Positions 48,215 through 57,650 are shown, counted from the first letter of the stretch. The stretch: 64,000 bases of DNA from Pseudacidovorax sp. NFM-22 (GCF_021401245.1 NZ_JACBFY010000002.1:372001-436000), one strand, 5' to 3'. Translations and numbers: made by a program. Notes: a model not told the origin generated them from the letters alone.

Positions 48215-48300
48215 GCGCACCCTGGGAACCGGCTTTGCCGGGCCCAGGGGTGCGCCCCTGGAGGGGGATTGGTTTTCTACACGCAGCGAGAAAACCAAAC
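48215..48300 (-). repeat. Family A post-stop element, copy A6
   Basis: On the minus strand it follows the glutamate dehydrogenase stop (48309). Hairpin 1 is TTGGTTTTC/GAAAACCAA (9 bp, 48269-48298). Hairpin 3 has inner stem CCGGC-AAA-GCCGG inside GCACCCCTGGG/CCCAGGGTGC, again with paired changes relative to the other copies. Confidence 0.8.
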
Positions 48301-48308
48301 GGGGTGGG

Positions 48309-49589
48309 TCATGGATAAAGCCCGCGATCCTGGCGCGCCGCCAGGATGCGCTCGCAGGCCACGGCGAAGGTGGCCGTCCGCAAAGGGATGTGGTGCTCGT
48401 CGGCCTTGTGCCAGATGTGCTCCAGCGCGCCGACCATGATCCGGTCCAGCCGCTGGTTGATCTCGTCCTCGGTCCAGAAGAAGCTGGAGAAGTCCTGCAC
48501 CCATTCGAAGTACGAGACCGTCACGCCACCGGCATTGCAGATGACGTCGGGCACCACCAGCACGCCGCGCTCGGCCAGGATGTCGTCGGCCTGCGGCACC
48601 GTGGGGCCGTTGGCGCCTTCGAGCACCAGGCGGGCCGTGATGCGGCGGGCGCGCTCGGCGGTGATCTGGCCTTCCAGGGCGGCCGGGATCAGGATGTCGG
48701 TGGGCACGTCCCAGAAGGCCTCGTTGTCCACCTGCTCGCCGGCGCCGAATTCCGCGATGCCGCCGGTGCGGCGCGAATGGGCCATCAGCGCCGGCATGTC
48801 GAAGCCGCCTTCATTGACCAGCGTGCCGGTGTGGTCCTGCACGGCCACCACCTTGGCGCCCGCGTCGGCGAAGAGTTCGGCCGCCACCGAGCCCACGTTG
48901 CCGAAGCCCTGCACCGCCACGCGCGCACCCTGCAGCGGCAGGCCCAGGCGGCGCGCCGCCTCGCGGCCGGTGACGAACACGCCGCGGCCCGTGGCCTTGA
49001 CCCGGCCCAGCGAGCCGCCCAGGTGGATCGGCTTGCCGGTGACCACGCCCGTGGCGGTCGAGCCGGTGTTCATCGAGTAGGTGTCCATCATCCAGGCCAT
49101 GATCTGGCCGTTGGTGTTGACGTCCGGCGCGGGGATGTCGGAATGGGGGCCGATGATGAGGCCGATCTCGCTGGTGTAGCGGCGCGTCATCTTCTCCAGT
49201 TCCTTCTGCGACAGCTTCTTGGGGTCGACGCGGATGCCGCCCTTGGCGCCGCCGTAGGGCAGGTTGACGGCCGCGCACTTGACGGTCATCCAGGCCGACA
49301 GGGCCATCACTTCCTCCAGTGTCACGTCGGGGTGGAAGCGCACGCCGCCCTTGCCCGGCCCGCGCGAGAGGTTGTGCTGCACGCGGAAGCCCTCGAAGTG
49401 GGCGATGGTGCCGTCGTCCATCTCGATCGGCACGTCCACGATCAGCGCCCGCTTGGGACGCTTGAGGGTCTCGGCCCAGCGGCCCAGGTGGCCCAGGTAG
49501 GGCACCACGCGGTCGACCTGCGACAGGTAGGTGCCCCAGGGGCTGGTGGAGGACGGGTGGACGTACGAGAGTTCGCTGGACTGCTGCAT
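48309..49589 (-). CDS. gdhA: Glu/Leu/Phe/Val-family dehydrogenase, probably glutamate dehydrogenase
   Basis: The 426-residue product interconverts glutamate and 2-oxoglutarate with NAD(P). It has [23 protein letters not shown], the catalytic Lys region [19 protein letters not shown], a dinucleotide motif [14 protein letters not shown] and [19 protein letters not shown]. Length fits the hexameric bacterial class. Cofactor preference was not determined. The gene stands alone, bounded by repeat blocks downstream and by yggS upstream on the same strand. Confidence 0.94.
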   Translation of the reverse strand: MQQSSELSYVHPSSTSPWGTYLSQVDRVVPYLGHLGRWAETLKRPKRALIVDVPIEMDDGTIAHFEGFRVQHNLSRGPGKGGVRFHPDVTLEEVMALSAWMTVKCAAVNLPYGGAKGGIRVDPKKLSQKELEKMTRRYTSEIGLIIGPHSDIPAPDVNTNGQIMAWMMDTYSMNTGSTATGVVTGKPIHLGGSLGRVKATGRGVFVTGREAARRLGLPLQGARVAVQGFGNVGSVAAELFADAGAKVVAVQDHTGTLVNEGGFDMPALMAHSRRTGGIAEFGAGEQVDNEAFWDVPTDILIPAALEGQITAERARRITARLVLEGANGPTVPQADDILAERGVLVVPDVICNAGGVTVSYFEWVQDFSSFFWTEDEINQRLDRIMVGALEHIWHKADEHHIPLRTATFAVACERILAARQDRGLYP

Positions 49590-49755
49590 GGTGAGGAGGC
49601 CTCGGTGGTGCGGATGGCCGCGACGATAGGCCGCCCGACCGCGCCGCGCCAGGGGCCATGCCGCCGGCGACGGACCTTATGCGCGAGCGGCAAGGCGGGG
49701 GGATCGGGCGATCGGACGCTCGATCAGTCCGGCCGGCTCGCCGCCCGGCCCTGCC

Positions 49756-50478
49756 TCAGGCGGCCGGCGCGGCGGCGGCCCCGGCGCGCGGCCGGCCGCC
49801 GAAGATGGCGGTGCCCACGCGCACCATCGTGCTGCCGGCGGCGATGGCCGATTCGAGGTCGGCGCTCATGCCCATCGAGAGGGTGTCCAGCGGCAGCCCC
49901 AGCGCATGGCGCAGCCGGGCCGCCAGATCGGCCACCCGGGCGAAGACGGCCCGCTCGGCGGCGTCGTCGGGCTGCGGCTCGGGAATGGCCATCAGCCCGC
50001 GCAGCACCAGCTGCGGCAGCGCCGCCACCTCGCGCGCCAGCGCCAGGGTCTCCTCCGGCGTCACCCCCGACTTGTTGGCGCCGCCGTCGATGTTGACCTG
50101 CAGGCAGACCTGCAGCGGTGGCAGCCCCGGCGGCCGCTGCTGCGACAGCCGCTGGGCGATCTTGAGCCGGTCCACGCTGTGCACCCAGTCGAACTGCTCG
50201 GCCACCGGCCGCGTCTTGTTGCTCTGCAGCGGACCGATGCAGTGCCATTCCAGCTGGTCACGCAGGTCGGCCAGGGCGGCGATCTTGTCCAGCCCCTCCT
50301 GCACATAGTTCTCACCGAAGGCCTGCTGGCCGGCGGCCACGGCATCGCGCACGGCCTCGGGTCCGAAGGTCTTGGAGACGGCCAGCAGCCGCACGCCGGC
50401 CGGATCGCGGCCGGCCGCCTCGCAGGCGCGCACGATCCGTGCATGAACCTGCTGGAGCTGCTCACTCGTCGTAGTCAT
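49756..50478 (-). CDS. yggS: PLP homeostasis protein YggS/YBL036C family
   Basis: The 240-residue single-domain alanine-racemase-fold protein binds pyridoxal phosphate and helps maintain its pool. It shows LLAVSKTFG with the PLP Lys near 36, FGENYVQEGLDKI, WHCIGPLQSNKTRPV and LSMGMSADLESAIAAGSTMVRVGTAIFG. It lies divergent to pilT, a common arrangement in proteobacteria. Confidence 0.96.
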   Translation of the reverse strand: MTTTSEQLQQVHARIVRACEAAGRDPAGVRLLAVSKTFGPEAVRDAVAAGQQAFGENYVQEGLDKIAALADLRDQLEWHCIGPLQSNKTRPVAEQFDWVHSVDRLKIAQRLSQQRPPGLPPLQVCLQVNIDGGANKSGVTPEETLALAREVAALPQLVLRGLMAIPEPQPDDAAERAVFARVADLAARLRHALGLPLDTLSMGMSADLESAIAAGSTMVRVGTAIFGGRPRAGAAAAPAA

Positions 50479-50526
50479 AATTGCTGAAACCGTTTCAAAA
50501 CGTCACGAAGTCTAGAGAGGTCGCGC

Positions 50527-51570
50527 GTGGACATCACCCAGTTGCTGGCATTCAGCGTCAAGAACAAGGCCTCGGACCTGCACCTCTCGGCCGGCCTGCC
50601 GCCGCTGATCCGCGTGCATGGCGATGTGCGCCGCATCAACCTCGACCCCATGGAGCACAAGGAAGTGCATGCCATGGTGTACGACATCATGAACGACGCG
50701 CAGCGCAAGCATTACGAGGAGTTCCTGGAGATCGACTTCTCGTTCGAGATCGAGGGCCTGGCGCGCTTCCGGGTCAATGCCTTCAACCAGCAGCGCGGCT
50801 GCGCGGCGGTGTTCCGGACCATCCCGTCGAAGGTGCTGACGCTGGAGCAGCTGAATGCGCCGCGGATTTTCGGCGAGCTCGCGCTCAAGCCACGCGGGCT
50901 GGTGCTGGTGACTGGGCCGACCGGCTCGGGCAAGTCGACCACGCTGGCGGCGATGGTCAACCACCTCAACGAGACCGAATACGGCCACATCCTGACGGTG
51001 GAAGACCCGATCGAGTTCGTGCACGAGTCCAAGAAGTGCCTGATCAACCAGCGCGAGGTCGGGCCGATGACCCTGAGCTTCGCCAACGCCCTGCGCTCGG
51101 CGCTGCGCGAGGACCCGGACGCGATCCTGGTGGGCGAGCTGCGCGACCTGGAGACCATCCGCCTGGCGCTCACGGCGGCCGAGACGGGCCACCTGGTGTT
51201 CGGCACGCTGCACACCTCCAGCGCCGCCAAGACCATCGACCGGATCATCGACGTCTTCCCCGGCGAGGAGAAGGAGATGGTGCGGGCGATGCTGTCGGAA
51301 TCGCTGCAGGCCGTGATCTCTCAGACGCTGTGCAAGACCAAGGACGGCGCCGGCCGCGTGGCGGCGCACGAGATCATGCTGGGCACGCCGGCCATCCGCA
51401 ACCTGATCCGCGAGGCCAAGGTGGCGCAGATGTACTCGAGCATCCAGACCGGCCAGAGCATGGGCATGCAGACGCTGGACCAGTGCCTGGTCGACCTCGT
51501 GCGGCGCGGGGTCATCAGCGCGGCCGAGGCCCGCGGCAAGGCCAAGACGCCCGAGAATTTCCCAGGCTGA
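50527..51570 (+). CDS. pilT: Type IV pilus retraction ATPase PilT
   Basis: PilT is the hexameric ATPase that powers pilus retraction and twitching. The 347-residue product has Walker A GPTGSGKST near 133, Asp box VEDPIEFVH, the Walker B region ILVGELRDLET near 204, and a C-terminal AIRNLIREAK motif with the PilT tail. Translation starts at the GTG at 50527, with AGAGAGG just upstream. It is followed by pilU after 85 bases. Confidence 0.96.
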   Translation: MDITQLLAFSVKNKASDLHLSAGLPPLIRVHGDVRRINLDPMEHKEVHAMVYDIMNDAQRKHYEEFLEIDFSFEIEGLARFRVNAFNQQRGCAAVFRTIPSKVLTLEQLNAPRIFGELALKPRGLVLVTGPTGSGKSTTLAAMVNHLNETEYGHILTVEDPIEFVHESKKCLINQREVGPMTLSFANALRSALREDPDAILVGELRDLETIRLALTAAETGHLVFGTLHTSSAAKTIDRIIDVFPGEEKEMVRAMLSESLQAVISQTLCKTKDGAGRVAAHEIMLGTPAIRNLIREAKVAQMYSSIQTGQSMGMQTLDQCLVDLVRRGVISAAEARGKAKTPENFPG

Positions 51571-51655
51571 CCCCGAACGGCGCCCTTCCTCCCTTCCCTG
51601 GGGCGCCCCCGCTGCCGTCCCGCCCGTCCCCCATTCCCACCTTTCTGGAGCCACC

Positions 51656-52792
51656 ATGGAACGCGATCAGGCCAGCCAGTTCATCACCGACCTGTTGAAA
51701 CTCATGGTCAGCCGCGGGGGCAGCGATCTGTTCATCACGGCCGACTTCCCGCCGGCCGTGAAGATCGACGGCAAGGTGGTCAAGATCTCGCAGCAGCCGC
51801 TGTCGCCGCAGCACACGCTGGCCCTGACGCGGGCGCTGATGAACGACCGGCAGACCTCGGAGTTCGAGCGCACGCGCGAATGCAATTTCGCCATCTCGCC
51901 CGCCGGCTACGGCCGCTTCCGCGTCAATGCCTTCGTGCAGCAGGGCCGCGTGGGCATGGTGCTGCGGACCATCCCGACCACGCCACCCACCATCGACGGG
52001 CTGAACCTGCCGCAGGTGCTCAAGGAAGTCACCATGACCAAGCGCGGCTTGGTGATCGTGGTGGGCGCCACCGGCTCCGGCAAGTCGACCACGCTGGCCG
52101 GCATGCTGGACTGGCGCAACGAGAACACCCAGGGCCACATCGTCACCGTCGAAGACCCGATCGAGTTCGTGCACGCGCACAAGAACTGCGTGGTCACGCA
52201 GCGCGAGATCGGCATCGACACCGACAGCTGGGAGACGGCGCTCAAGAACGCCCTGCGCCAGGCGCCCGACGTGATCCTGATGGGCGAGATCCGCGACCGC
52301 ACGGCCATGGAGAACGCGATCATCTTCTCCGAGACCGGCCACCTGTGCCTGGCCACGCTGCACGCCAACAACGCCAACCAGGCGCTGGACCGCATCATCA
52401 ACTTCTTCCCCGACGACCGGCGCGAGCAGCTGCTCATGGACCTGTCGCTCAACCTGCGCTCGATGATCTCCCAGCGGCTGGTGCCCACCGAGGACGGCCG
52501 CGGCCGCGTGGCGGCGGTGGAGATCATGCTCAACACCCCGCTGATCGCCGACATGATCTTCAAGGGCCAGGTGGGCGAGATGAAGGAAGTGATGCGCAAG
52601 AGCCGCAACCTGGGCATGCAGACCTTCGACCAGGCGCTGTTCGACCTGTTCGAGCAGTACGCCATCTCGTACGAGGACGCCGTGCGCAACGCCGACTCCA
52701 CCAACGACCTGCGCCTGCAGATCAAGCTGCACAGCCAGCGCGCGCGCAGCCGCGACCTGAGCTCGGGCACCGAGCACCTGTCGGTGGTCTGA
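51656..52792 (+). CDS. pilU: Type IV pilus retraction-accessory ATPase PilU
   Basis: PilU is the PilT paralogue that helps forceful pilus retraction. The 378-residue product has GATGSGKST near 138, VEDPIEFVHAHKNC, LMGEIRDRTAMENAI and a longer C-terminal region than PilT, ending EHLSVV. The ATG at 51656 follows GGAGCC. Pair order pilT-pilU is conserved. Confidence 0.96.
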   Translation: MERDQASQFITDLLKLMVSRGGSDLFITADFPPAVKIDGKVVKISQQPLSPQHTLALTRALMNDRQTSEFERTRECNFAISPAGYGRFRVNAFVQQGRVGMVLRTIPTTPPTIDGLNLPQVLKEVTMTKRGLVIVVGATGSGKSTTLAGMLDWRNENTQGHIVTVEDPIEFVHAHKNCVVTQREIGIDTDSWETALKNALRQAPDVILMGEIRDRTAMENAIIFSETGHLCLATLHANNANQALDRIINFFPDDRREQLLMDLSLNLRSMISQRLVPTEDGRGRVAAVEIMLNTPLIADMIFKGQVGEMKEVMRKSRNLGMQTFDQALFDLFEQYAISYEDAVRNADSTNDLRLQIKLHSQRARSRDLSSGTEHLSVV

Positions 52793-52839
52793 CGAGGCCG
52801 GAGGCACCGCAGGCCGCGCAGCGCCGCTAAGCTCGGGGG

Positions 52840-53760
52840 ATGAGCACACCCTCCCCCTCCTTCCACCCCAAGTCCTACGCCGCCGTCCCGGCCCGCGCCG
52901 TCGCCTTCCTCGGCCTCGGCGTGATGGGCTATCCCATGGCAGCCCACCTCGCCGCCGCGGGCCACCGCGTCACCGTCTACAACCGCAACGCCGCCAAGTC
53001 GGCCGCCTGGGTGCAGGAATTCGGCGCCGCCCATGCCTCGGCCCCCTCCCCGCGCGAGGCGGCCGCCGGCGCCGACATCGTGTTCTGCTGCGTGGGCAAC
53101 GACGACGACCTGCGCTCGGTGGTGCTGGGCGAAACGGGCGCCTTCGCCGGCATGAAGCCGGGCGCGGTCTTCGTGGACCACACCACGGCCTCGGCCGAGG
53201 TGGCGCGCGAGCTTTCCGCCGCCGCGAGCGGCCAGGGCCTGCATTTCATCGACGCGCCGGTCTCCGGCGGCCAGGCCGGCGCGCAGAACGGCATGCTCAC
53301 GGTGATGTGCGGCGGCGACGCGGCGGTGTTCGCGCAGGTGGAGCCCGCGATCGGTGCCTTCGCCCGCGCGGTCACGCTGCTGGGCGACAGCGGCGCCGGC
53401 CAGCTCGCCAAGATGGTCAACCAGATCTGCATCGCCGGGCTGGTGCAGGGCCTGTCCGAGGCCATCGCCTTCGGCCAGCGTGCCGGCCTGGACATGGAGA
53501 AGGTGCTGGAGGTGATTGGCAAGGGCGCCGCCCAGAGCTGGCAGATGGACAACCGCGGCAAGACCATGGTGGCCGGCCGCTTCGATTTCGGCTTTGCCGT
53601 GGACTGGATGCGCAAGGACCTGGGCCTGGTGCTCGACGAGGCCAAGCGCAACGGCGCCCGCCTGCCGGTGACGGCGCTGGTGGACCAGTTCTATGCCGAC
53701 GTGCAGCAGGCCGGCGGCGCCCGGTGGGACACCTCCAGCTTGATCACCCGGTTGAAATAA
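52840..53760 (+). CDS. 3-hydroxyisobutyrate dehydrogenase-like NAD(P)-dependent oxidoreductase
   Basis: The 306-residue product belongs to the beta-hydroxyacid dehydrogenase family: N-terminal AFLGLGVMGYPMAAHLAAAGHRVTVYNRN, DAPVSGGQAGAQNGMLTVMCGG and the catalytic-Lys segment GAGQLAKMVNQICIAG. Family members oxidise 3-hydroxyisobutyrate, tartronate semialdehyde or related acids. No valine or glycerate genes flank it. It follows pilU by 47 bases but the functional link is unclear. A family A element starts two bases after its stop. Confidence 0.9.
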   Translation: MSTPSPSFHPKSYAAVPARAVAFLGLGVMGYPMAAHLAAAGHRVTVYNRNAAKSAAWVQEFGAAHASAPSPREAAAGADIVFCCVGNDDDLRSVVLGETGAFAGMKPGAVFVDHTTASAEVARELSAAASGQGLHFIDAPVSGGQAGAQNGMLTVMCGGDAAVFAQVEPAIGAFARAVTLLGDSGAGQLAKMVNQICIAGLVQGLSEAIAFGQRAGLDMEKVLEVIGKGAAQSWQMDNRGKTMVAGRFDFGFAVDWMRKDLGLVLDEAKRNGARLPVTALVDQFYADVQQAGGARWDTSSLITRLK

Positions 53761-53762
53761 AG

Positions 53763-53886
53763 AGCACCCCCCATGCCGCTTCGCGGCTCCCCCCTCTCTG
53801 GCGCCTTCGGCTTGGAGGGGGGCGCACCCCGAGGCCTGGCAAAGCCAGTTCCTCGGGTGCACTGGCGTGGCCTGCTCCGCGGCCGT
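53763..53886 (+). repeat. Family A post-stop element, copy A2
   Basis: It begins two bases after the dehydrogenase stop, in the same sense. Hairpin 2 is a CCCCCCTC/GGAGGGGGG stem and hairpin 3 is GCACCCCGAGG/CCTCGGGTGC around CTGGC-AAA-GCCAG. It is the best-paired copy. The remaining 120 bases to 54006 hold nothing I can assign. Confidence 0.85.
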
Positions 53887-54006
53887 TGGCGCCTGGGAAG
53901 CACAGGTGCCGCTGGCGTAGGAGACCGCGTGGCTGAACTTGCCTGAGAACGGCGTAGCGGCCCTGCCGCGCTCTCGGCATCCATAAGGATGCCATCGAGA
54001 AGCCGA

Positions 54007-54780
54007 TCAGCGTACCGGTGTCGTGACCACGCCCGGCACTGGTGCGGGTGCGGCCGCTGGGGCAGCGGGCGCTGGCAGCGGCGCCATGGGCGGCAGCGGC
54101 ACCCGCGCGCCGTCGGTGCCGGGCACGGTCTGCGAGGGGCCGACGCCGCCGGGCAGGGACTGGCCGTCGTCGCCCACGAATTCGAAGACACGCACCACCT
54201 TCTCGACGCCGGAGATGCCGCGCGTGATGTCGGTCGCGCGGTCGGCCTCGCGGCGGGTGACCAGGCCCATCAGGTAGACCACGCCGCCCTCGGTCACCAC
54301 CTTGATCGAGTTGGCGGGCACGTCGGACGCGTCCAGCAGCGAGGCCTTGACCTTGGTGGTCAGGTAGGTGTCGTTGGAGCGGCGGGCGATGTTGAGGGCC
54401 GGCCCCACCACCACCTCGTTGACGACCGCGCGCACGTTGGGCGCGGTGCGCACCACCTCGCCGGCGCGCTGCTTGTCGGCCTCGCTGCCCACGGTGCCGG
54501 TCAGCAGGGCCGTGCGGTTGAAGCTGATCACCGTGACGTTCATGTCGTCGTTGGCAATCTCGCGGATGCGGGCGGCGGCGCGCAACTCGATGGCCTGGTC
54601 GTCGAGCTGCGCGCCGGAGCTGCGGCGGTCCAGCGCCAGGGTGCCGATGCCCGCGGCCGCGGCACCGCCCACCACCAGCGGAACGCAACCCGCCAGGCTG
54701 CCGCCCAGTGCGGCAACGGCCAGGCAGGCGCAGGCCAGGCGCTGGCCACGTCGGAAGATCGTCGTCGGGGAGGTGGTCAT
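54007..54780 (-). CDS. Dual BON-domain lipoprotein (DolP/YraP-like)
   Basis: The 257-residue product has a lipoprotein signal with LGGSLAGC (Cys near residue 32) and two BON domains (about 65-130 and 145-215: DMNVTVISFNRTALLTGTV; KVVTEGGVVYLMGLVTRREAD). DolP maintains outer membrane integrity in E. coli. The C-terminal 45 residues are Pro/Ala/Val-rich. It overlaps the SIS gene stop by four bases (ATGA), the same pairing as yraP with diaA-like genes in E. coli. Confidence 0.9.
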   Translation of the reverse strand: MTTSPTTIFRRGQRLACACLAVAALGGSLAGCVPLVVGGAAAAGIGTLALDRRSSGAQLDDQAIELRAAARIREIANDDMNVTVISFNRTALLTGTVGSEADKQRAGEVVRTAPNVRAVVNEVVVGPALNIARRSNDTYLTTKVKASLLDASDVPANSIKVVTEGGVVYLMGLVTRREADRATDITRGISGVEKVVRVFEFVGDDGQSLPGGVGPSQTVPGTDGARVPLPPMAPLPAPAAPAAAPAPVPGVVTTPVR

Positions 54781-55388
54781 GCGGAAAGCTCCTGTTCACC
54801 AAGTAGTTGGGCATCCACGGCATCGCACAGGCAGTGCAGCAGCACCAAGTGGACTTCGTGGATGCGGGAAAGGCGGTCATGCGGCACGCAGACCTGCACA
54901 TCGGTTTCTCTCAGGGCCCGGCCCAGCGCACCGCCCGCGCCGCTGCCGACGCCCCCGGTCAGGGCGATGACGCACATGTCGCGCTCGTGCGCCGCCCCCA
55001 CCGCGGCCAGCACGGCGGCCGACTCGCCGCGCGGGCTGATGGCCAGCAGCACGTCGCCGGCCTCGCCCAGCGCCCGCACCTGCCGGGCCAGGCCGGCCGC
55101 ATCGGCGCACTGGCGCGTGTCGGCCAGCGGATCGTCGGGGATGCAGGGCAGCGCCAGGGCCGCGAGGGAGGGCCGCTCGCGCTCGAAGCGGCCGACGAAC
55201 TGGGCCGCGAACTGGGCGGCCAGGAGACCGGAGACGCCGGCGCCGCAGGCCAGCACCTTGCGGCCGCTGGTCACGCCCGCCAGCAGGGCCTGGACGGCCA
55301 GCCCGAGCGGCTTGCTGAGCACGGGCCCGGCCTGGTATTTGAGATCGGCGCTGTCGATGAAATGTTGTTGTAGACGTTGTTCAACCAT
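54777..55388 (-). CDS. SIS-domain phosphosugar isomerase-like protein (DiaA/GmhA type)
   Basis: The 203-residue product has a single SIS domain with RKVLACGAGVSGLLAAQFAAQFVGRFERERP and DVLLAISPRGESAAVLAAVGAAHERDM, as in GmhA and the DnaA-binding protein DiaA. The context (SIS, BON lipoprotein, YraN, RsmI) matches the E. coli rsmI-yraN-diaA-yraP cluster, which favours a DiaA-like role in replication initiation over heptose synthesis. The ATG at 55388 fits the family start; one at 55403 is possible. Confidence 0.85.
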   Translation of the reverse strand: MVEQRLQQHFIDSADLKYQAGPVLSKPLGLAVQALLAGVTSGRKVLACGAGVSGLLAAQFAAQFVGRFERERPSLAALALPCIPDDPLADTRQCADAAGLARQVRALGEAGDVLLAISPRGESAAVLAAVGAAHERDMCVIALTGGVGSGAGGALGRALRETDVQVCVPHDRLSRIHEVHLVLLHCLCDAVDAQLLGEQELSA

Positions 55389-55610
55389 GCTGTCCGGAAT
55401 CATAGACGTGCGCTTTTCGGGCCAAGGGGCCCAGCCTGCGACCGCCGCGGCCGTGTCAGGTTCCCGCCAGTTGGCAACAAGGCGTCGCGGCCACACCCGC
55501 GAGACGTCCACGACCGATGCACCCCATGCCGGAGCGGGCCATTTCGCAAGACGCGCCCCCTGGCCCCTTGCAAAAGCGGGCGGCGGAACGCGAAGCGCGC
55601 CGCCTGGCGG

Positions 55611-56003
55611 TCATTCCACGGTGAACGCGCCCCGCAACCACCGGATCTCGTCCTCCACCAGCACCGCGTCGAAGCGGCAGGGCGGCGGCGAAGGCAGGCG
55701 CATGAGGTAGTGCCGGGCCGCGAAGATGATCCGACGCTGCTTGGCGAAGGTGATGCTGGCGCCCGCGCCGCCATGGCTGGCGCGGGAGCGGCTGCGCACC
55801 TCGACGAAGACCAGCGTGCCGCCGGGCTCGCGCATGATCAGGTCCACCTCGCCGCCGCCGCGGCCCGGGGTTCGATAATTGCGCGCCACCAGCCCCAGCC
55901 CGGCCTTGCGCAGGTGGGCCAGTGCGGCGTCCTCGGCGGCATCGCCCAGGCGCTTGGTGGTCGGGGGCGCCACCGGCCCCCGCTTGAACGGAAGAAGACC
56001 CAT
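55611..56003 (-). CDS. yraN: UPF0102-family protein YraN
   Basis: The 130-residue protein is a small nuclease-fold (endonuclease-like) UPF0102 member: KRLGDAAEDAALAHLRKAGLGLVARNYRTP, GGGEVDLIMREPGGTLVFVEVRSRS and ITFAKQRRIIFAARHYL. The Glu-Asp-Glu-x-Arg/Lys set is that of the PD-(D/E)XK fold. Its true role is unknown. Its ATG at 56003 is one base from the divergent TTG start assigned to rsmI. Confidence 0.92.
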   Translation of the reverse strand: MGLLPFKRGPVAPPTTKRLGDAAEDAALAHLRKAGLGLVARNYRTPGRGGGEVDLIMREPGGTLVFVEVRSRSRASHGGAGASITFAKQRRIIFAARHYLMRLPSPPPCRFDAVLVEDEIRWLRGAFTVE

Positions 56004-56004
56004 C

Positions 56005-56946
56005 TTGAACACCCTCCCCACGGCTGCTTCTTTCGGCGCCGCTGTCCAGGCCGCCCGCGACGCGGCCGGCGGCCAGCATTATCCGCAGGGCACCCTCTAC
56101 GTCGTGGCCACGCCCATCGGCAACCTGGCCGACCTGTCGCTGCGGGCGCTGCATGTGCTGCAGCTGGTCGATGCCATCGCCTGCGAGGACACGCGCCACA
56201 CCCACCAGCTGCTGCGCGCCTGCGGCATCGACCGGCCCGGCAGCCAGCTGCTGGCCGTGCACCAGCACAACGAGGCCGAGGCCGCGCAGGCCGTGATCAC
56301 GCGCCTGGCCGAGGGCCAGCGCATCGCCTACGTCAGCGACGCCGGCACGCCGGGCGTGAGCGACCCCGGCGCCCGGCTGGCCGCCGCCGTGCAGACCGCG
56401 GGCCAGCGCGTGCTGCCCCTTCCTGGGCCGTCCAGCGTGACCACGCTGCTGAGCGCCGCCGGCGCGCATGACGACGCCCGCGGCGGCGCCTTCGTCTTCG
56501 CGGGCTTCCTGCCGGCCAAGGCCGGCGAGCGCGATGCCGCGGTGCAGGTCCTGGCCGGCGAGACGCGCGCCGTGGTGCTGCTGGAGGCCCCCCACCGCAT
56601 CGAGGCCCTGGCGCGCGCACTGGCCGTGCTGGGCACGCGGCCGGTGACCGTGGGCCGCGAGCTGACCAAGCAGTTCGAGGAGATCGCCACCGTGCCCGCC
56701 CAGGCCCTGGCGGACTGGCTGGCCGCCGGCGCGCAGCGCACGCGCGGCGAGTTCGCGCTGCTGCTGCATCCGCAACCCGCCCAGGTCGACGGCGACGGCA
56801 TCGGCGCCGAGGCCGAGCGCGTGCTGCGCCTGCTGCTGGCCGAGCTGCCGCTCAAGAGCGCGGCGCGCCTGGCCGCGGACATCACGGGCGCGCCGCGCAA
56901 CGCCCTCTATGCCCAGGCCCTGGCGTGGCGCAATGCGGATGAATGA
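56005..56946 (+). CDS. rsmI: 16S rRNA 2'-O-ribose methyltransferase RsmI
   Basis: RsmI methylates the 2'-OH of C1402 in 16S rRNA using S-adenosylmethionine. The 313-residue product has LYVVATPIGNLADLSLRALHVLQ, IACEDTRHT, YVSDAGTPGVSDPGARL and FAGFLPAKAGER, all diagnostic. The TTG at 56005 is chosen because GGAAGAAG lies 7-10 bases before it and any upstream in-frame start would run antisense through yraN. About 28 residues precede the conserved core. The stop overlaps the start of the next gene by eight bases. Confidence 0.93.
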   Translation: MNTLPTAASFGAAVQAARDAAGGQHYPQGTLYVVATPIGNLADLSLRALHVLQLVDAIACEDTRHTHQLLRACGIDRPGSQLLAVHQHNEAEAAQAVITRLAEGQRIAYVSDAGTPGVSDPGARLAAAVQTAGQRVLPLPGPSSVTTLLSAAGAHDDARGGAFVFAGFLPAKAGERDAAVQVLAGETRAVVLLEAPHRIEALARALAVLGTRPVTVGRELTKQFEEIATVPAQALADWLAAGAQRTRGEFALLLHPQPAQVDGDGIGAEAERVLRLLLAELPLKSAARLAADITGAPRNALYAQALAWRNADE

Positions 56947-57511
56947 GTCCCCCACCGTGACGTCCCTCGCTGCGTCCGATACCGCCGAGACGGCCGCCCG
57001 GCTGGCACGCTGGCCGCATCCCGGTACGCCCGTGCTGGCCACGCTGGACGACACCCGGCTCCTGCTGGCCTGGATGCAGGGCGGCGCACTGCAGGCACAT
57101 GCCCTGCCGCTCGGCCTGCGCACGCTGGGCGACGCGCATTTCCGCCACCAGCCTGCGCGGCCCGTGGAACTCGAAGCCGCCATCGACACCGTCGAGGACG
57201 CCCTGATGCGCCCGCACCCGCCCCTGCCGGCCGGCCGCGTGCTGTGGCCGGCCGGTGCCTTCGGGTGTGTGCTGCCGCTCGTCGCGGGTGCCACCCGCGA
57301 GGACGTGGAGGCGCTCTTCCAGCAGTTCGCCGCGGTCTCCCTCGGCCGGCCCGGCGCCGGCCTGCCGCAGGATGCGGCCTCCACCGCCGCCATCCTGGTG
57401 CTGCGCGAGCTGATGCATCACCTGGATTTCGCCCGGTGGGCGGCGGGCCCCCCAGATTCCTCCCAGATCGGGCCGCACACTGCATCCGCAGCCCGACTTC
57501 CTGACTCTTGA
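56939..57511 (+). CDS. Hypothetical protein overlapping rsmI
   Basis: The 190-residue product is not one I recognise. It is Ala/Leu/Pro-rich, has no signal peptide or membrane segment, and ends in a low-complexity tail (about 165-190). Segments such as [18 protein letters not shown] and [15 protein letters not shown] suggest a folded alpha/beta core. The start is fixed by the ATG overlapping the last eight bases of rsmI, which suggests coupled translation. A clear terminator follows its stop. Confidence 0.6.
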   Translation: MNESPTVTSLAASDTAETAARLARWPHPGTPVLATLDDTRLLLAWMQGGALQAHALPLGLRTLGDAHFRHQPARPVELEAAIDTVEDALMRPHPPLPAGRVLWPAGAFGCVLPLVAGATREDVEALFQQFAAVSLGRPGAGLPQDAASTAAILVLRELMHHLDFARWAAGPPDSSQIGPHTASAARLPDS

Positions 57512-57535
57512 TTCCCCCCCTCGAGGGCTGCCTTC

Positions 57536-57559
57536 ACCCGCTTCGGCGGGTTTCTTTTT
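57536..57559 (+). terminator. Rho-independent terminator after rsmI and the hypothetical gene
   Basis: ACCCGC-TTCG-GCGGGT is a compact stem with a stable tetraloop, followed by TTCTTTTT. Confidence 0.9.
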
Positions 57560-57607
57560 GCCTGAACGGCGGGAGCGGCGCCGCACACTTCGGCCATCCG
57601 GTCCTTG

Positions 57608-57650
57608 ATGCAATCGCGTTGCATCTCCATAAAATGCAATTCCGTTGCAT
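57608..57650. promoter_or_regulatory. Two tandem operator palindromes, candidate Zur boxes
   Basis: ATGCAATCGCGTTGCAT (57608-57624) and ATGCAATTCCGTTGCAT (57634-57650) share the arms ATGCAA/TTGCAT and are 26 bases apart centre to centre. They end 49 bases before the COG0523 GTPase start. A Zur-like Fur protein is encoded just downstream of that GTPase, which makes zinc-dependent repression the best explanation. Confidence 0.7.

Noticed and set aside
48069-48300. CRISPR-like array from repeated CTCTCCC blocks
   Set aside because: There are only two hairpin halves with no regular spacers and no cas genes.
54777-55388. Phosphoheptose isomerase GmhA for LPS heptose
   Set aside because: No other heptose genes are near, while the rsmI-yraN-SIS-BON order matches the DiaA context.
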